A stretch of 6,818 nucleotides of DNA, from positions 1 through 6,818 of the forward strand of contig JAGVNP010000197.1 of the NCBI GenBank assembly GCA_020053185.1. The letters run 5' to 3'. Below are positions 5,308 to 6,818 of this stretch, one piece after another. The notes under the pieces were generated by a model, which saw only the letters and a list, made by a program, of their open reading frames with translations, made no database searches and was not told where the DNA came from. This DNA comes from Deltaproteobacteria bacterium. GTDB lineage: Bacteria > Desulfobacterota > Desulfomonilia > UBA1062. Within the stretch, counting starts at the first letter, position 1; each line of letters begins with the position of its first letter. The translations under genes were made by a program, and so were the position numbers.

Positions 5308-6818
5308 TTGAAACGAGAAGTTCCCATTGAACAATTAAGAAATATCGGCATCATGGCGCATATTGATGCCGGAAAGACAACGACTACAGAGCGTATACTT
5401 TTTTATACGGGGAAGAGTCATAAAATGGGAGAGGTCCATGACGGAGCAGCTACCATGGACTGGATGGAGCAGGAAAAAGAAAGAGGAATTACTATTACTG
5501 CAGCAGCCACCACATGCCTGTGGAGAGATCATGTAATAAATATTATTGATACCCCTGGGCATGTTGACTTTACCATCGAAGTTGAGCGAAGCTTAAGAGT
5601 CCTTGATGGTGCGATAGGTGTGTTCTGTGCAGTAGGCGGAGTTCAGCCACAATCAGAAACAGTATGGAGGCAGGCTGAGCGCTATAAGGTTCCGAGAGTT
5701 GCCTTTATCAATAAGATGGATAGAGTCGGGGCGGATTTTTTTGAAGTGGTAAGCCAGATCAAAGGCAAGTTAGGGGCAACCCCTCTTGTGTTGCAACTCC
5801 CCTTGGGCAAAGAAGAAACCTTCTCTGGAGTTATTGACCTGATTCAGATGAAGGCTTTTGTATATAATGAGGATGCAAAGGGCGCTACATTTGAATGTAT
5901 TGATGTGCCTGATGAATATAAAGATCTTGTCGCTGAATACAAGGTGAAAATGATAGAGACCCTCTCTGATACAGATGATACCCTCATGGAAACATATCTT
6001 GATGGTAAAGACATTGACGAGAACACGCTTAAATCAGCGATTAGAAAGGCCACATTGGGGCTAAAGATCACGCCGGTTGTATGTGGTTCTGCGTTCAAGA
6101 ACAAGGGCGTTCAGCCGATCTTAGATGCAGTAGTTGACTACCTCCCATCTCCGTCAGATGTGGGATCAGTGTTAGGAAAGACCCCTGGGGGGCAAGAAGA
6201 TAAAAGACTTGCATCTGATGAAGAGCCGTTTTCCGCACTTGCTTTTAAAGTGGCAAATGATCCGTATGTGGGTCAGCTTACTTTTATTAGGGTATACTCA
6301 GGTGTCCTGAATGCAGGGGACTCTGTGTGCAATAGCAACAATGATAAGAGAGAGCGTGTCGGCAGACTTGTGAGAATGTATGCCAACAAGCGTGAAGATA
6401 TAAAGTCACTCAATGCAGGAGATATTGCTGCAGTACTTGGATTAAAACATACGATCACTGGACAGAGTCTGTGTGATGAAGATAAGCCTATCGTTTTGGA
6501 ATCCATGGATTTTCCAGAGCCTGTAATATCGATTGCCATTGAGCCAAAGAGCAAGGTGGATCAAGAGAAACTTGGGTTTGCACTTTCCAGGCTTGCGATG
6601 GAAGACCCTTCGTTCAAGGTACATACAGATACTGAGACAGGAGATACGATTCTCTCTGGTATGGGCGAGCTCCATCTTGAGATCATTGTAGACAGGCTTA
6701 AACGGGAATTCCAGGTAGAAGCGAATGTTGGGAAACCGCAGGTTGCATACCATGAAACCATTACAAAAGCTGTAAATGAAAATCTCAAGTATGCAAAGCA
6801 GACAGGCGGACATGGACA
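5308..6818 (+). CDS. fusA: Elongation factor G, N-terminal 503 codons (3' end outside window)
   Basis: EF-G is the GTPase that drives tRNA-mRNA translocation and, with the ribosome recycling factor, splits ribosomes. I translated this gene by hand; it is open to the window edge and ends with two bases of an incomplete codon, leaving about 190-200 residues of a family of about 700 outside. The G domain shows the P-loop AHIDAGKT (17-24), RGITI (59-63), DTPGH (81-85, with catalytic His85), NKMD (135-138) and GSAF (260-263). The G' insert and domain II (about 306-390) follow, including PFSALAFKV and VYSGVLNAGD. Domain III (about 403-480) includes FPEPVISIAIEPK and ILSGMGELHLEII, and domain IV begins near 485. 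The start is TTG at 5308, giving MKREVPIEQLRNIGIM, the usual EF-G N-terminus, with a ribosome binding site 8 nt upstream. Sequence is of the canonical translocation EF-G type. A tuf gene commonly follows, but none is visible here. Confidence 0.97.
   Translation, partial: MKREVPIEQLRNIGIMAHIDAGKTTTTERILFYTGKSHKMGEVHDGAATMDWMEQEKERGITITAAATTCLWRDHVINIIDTPGHVDFTIEVERSLRVLDGAIGVFCAVGGVQPQSETVWRQAERYKVPRVAFINKMDRVGADFFEVVSQIKGKLGATPLVLQLPLGKEETFSGVIDLIQMKAFVYNEDAKGATFECIDVPDEYKDLVAEYKVKMIETLSDTDDTLMETYLDGKDIDENTLKSAIRKATLGLKITPVVCGSAFKNKGVQPILDAVVDYLPSPSDVGSVLGKTPGGQEDKRLASDEEPFSALAFKVANDPYVGQLTFIRVYSGVLNAGDSVCNSNNDKRERVGRLVRMYANKREDIKSLNAGDIAAVLGLKHTITGQSLCDEDKPIVLESMDFPEPVISIAIEPKSKVDQEKLGFALSRLAMEDPSFKVHTDTETGDTILSGMGELHLEIIVDRLKREFQVEANVGKPQVAYHETITKAVNENLKYAKQTGGHG

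Noticed and set aside
5353..5355. ATG as an alternative start of fusA
   Set aside because: It would remove the first 15 residues, including most of the beta-strand leading into the P-loop (RNIGIM), and it has no ribosome binding site as good as the one before the TTG at 5308.
1..6818. Mobile element, CRISPR array, tRNA, riboswitch or accessory system
   Set aside because: Coding sequence covers almost the whole window with four conserved core genes, and the only gap above 12 nt shows none of these structures.

Overview
The window is a dense stretch of bacterial core information-processing genes, all on the + strand. In order it holds rpoC (RNA polymerase beta' subunit, complete apart from its upstream signals), a 113-nt spacer, rpsL (ribosomal protein S12), rpsG (ribosomal protein S7), and the first 503 codons of fusA (elongation factor G), which runs off the right edge. 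This is the junction between the rpoBC cluster and the 'str' operon. Every gap is short: 5 nt before rpoC, 113 nt rpoC-rpsL, 12 nt rpsL-rpsG and 5 nt rpsG-fusA. No mobile element, tRNA, rRNA, CRISPR array or accessory gene is visible.

Organism: the beta' subunit carries the large sequence insertion inside the trigger loop (the SI3 type known from E. coli), which is typical of many Gram-negative lineages and absent from Firmicutes and Actinobacteria. There is no L7Ae-family gene between rpoC and rpsL, where Firmicutes usually have one. The protein sequences read like deltaproteobacterial, Nitrospirota or PVC/Omnitrophota-type homologues, but I cannot place the organism further by eye. Two of the four genes (rpoC and fusA) appear to start with TTG.

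Function: rpoC supplies the catalytic magnesium site, bridge helix and trigger loop of RNA polymerase. rpsL and rpsG encode 30S decoding-centre and head proteins. fusA encodes the translocation GTPase. A promoter-like element with a perfect TTGACA box, a 17-nt spacer and an extended -10 lies just after the rpoC stop, so the str genes could be transcribed both by read-through from rpoBC and from their own start. Within the str genes the ribosome binding sites of rpsG and fusA overlap the end of the preceding gene, which points to translational coupling.

I do not see an undescribed biological system here. The features most worth a second look are a roughly 78-residue helical insertion in beta' just upstream of the lid (690-941), the lack of room for an E. 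coli-type S7 translational operator between rpsL and rpsG, and the layout of the rpoC-rpsL spacer.
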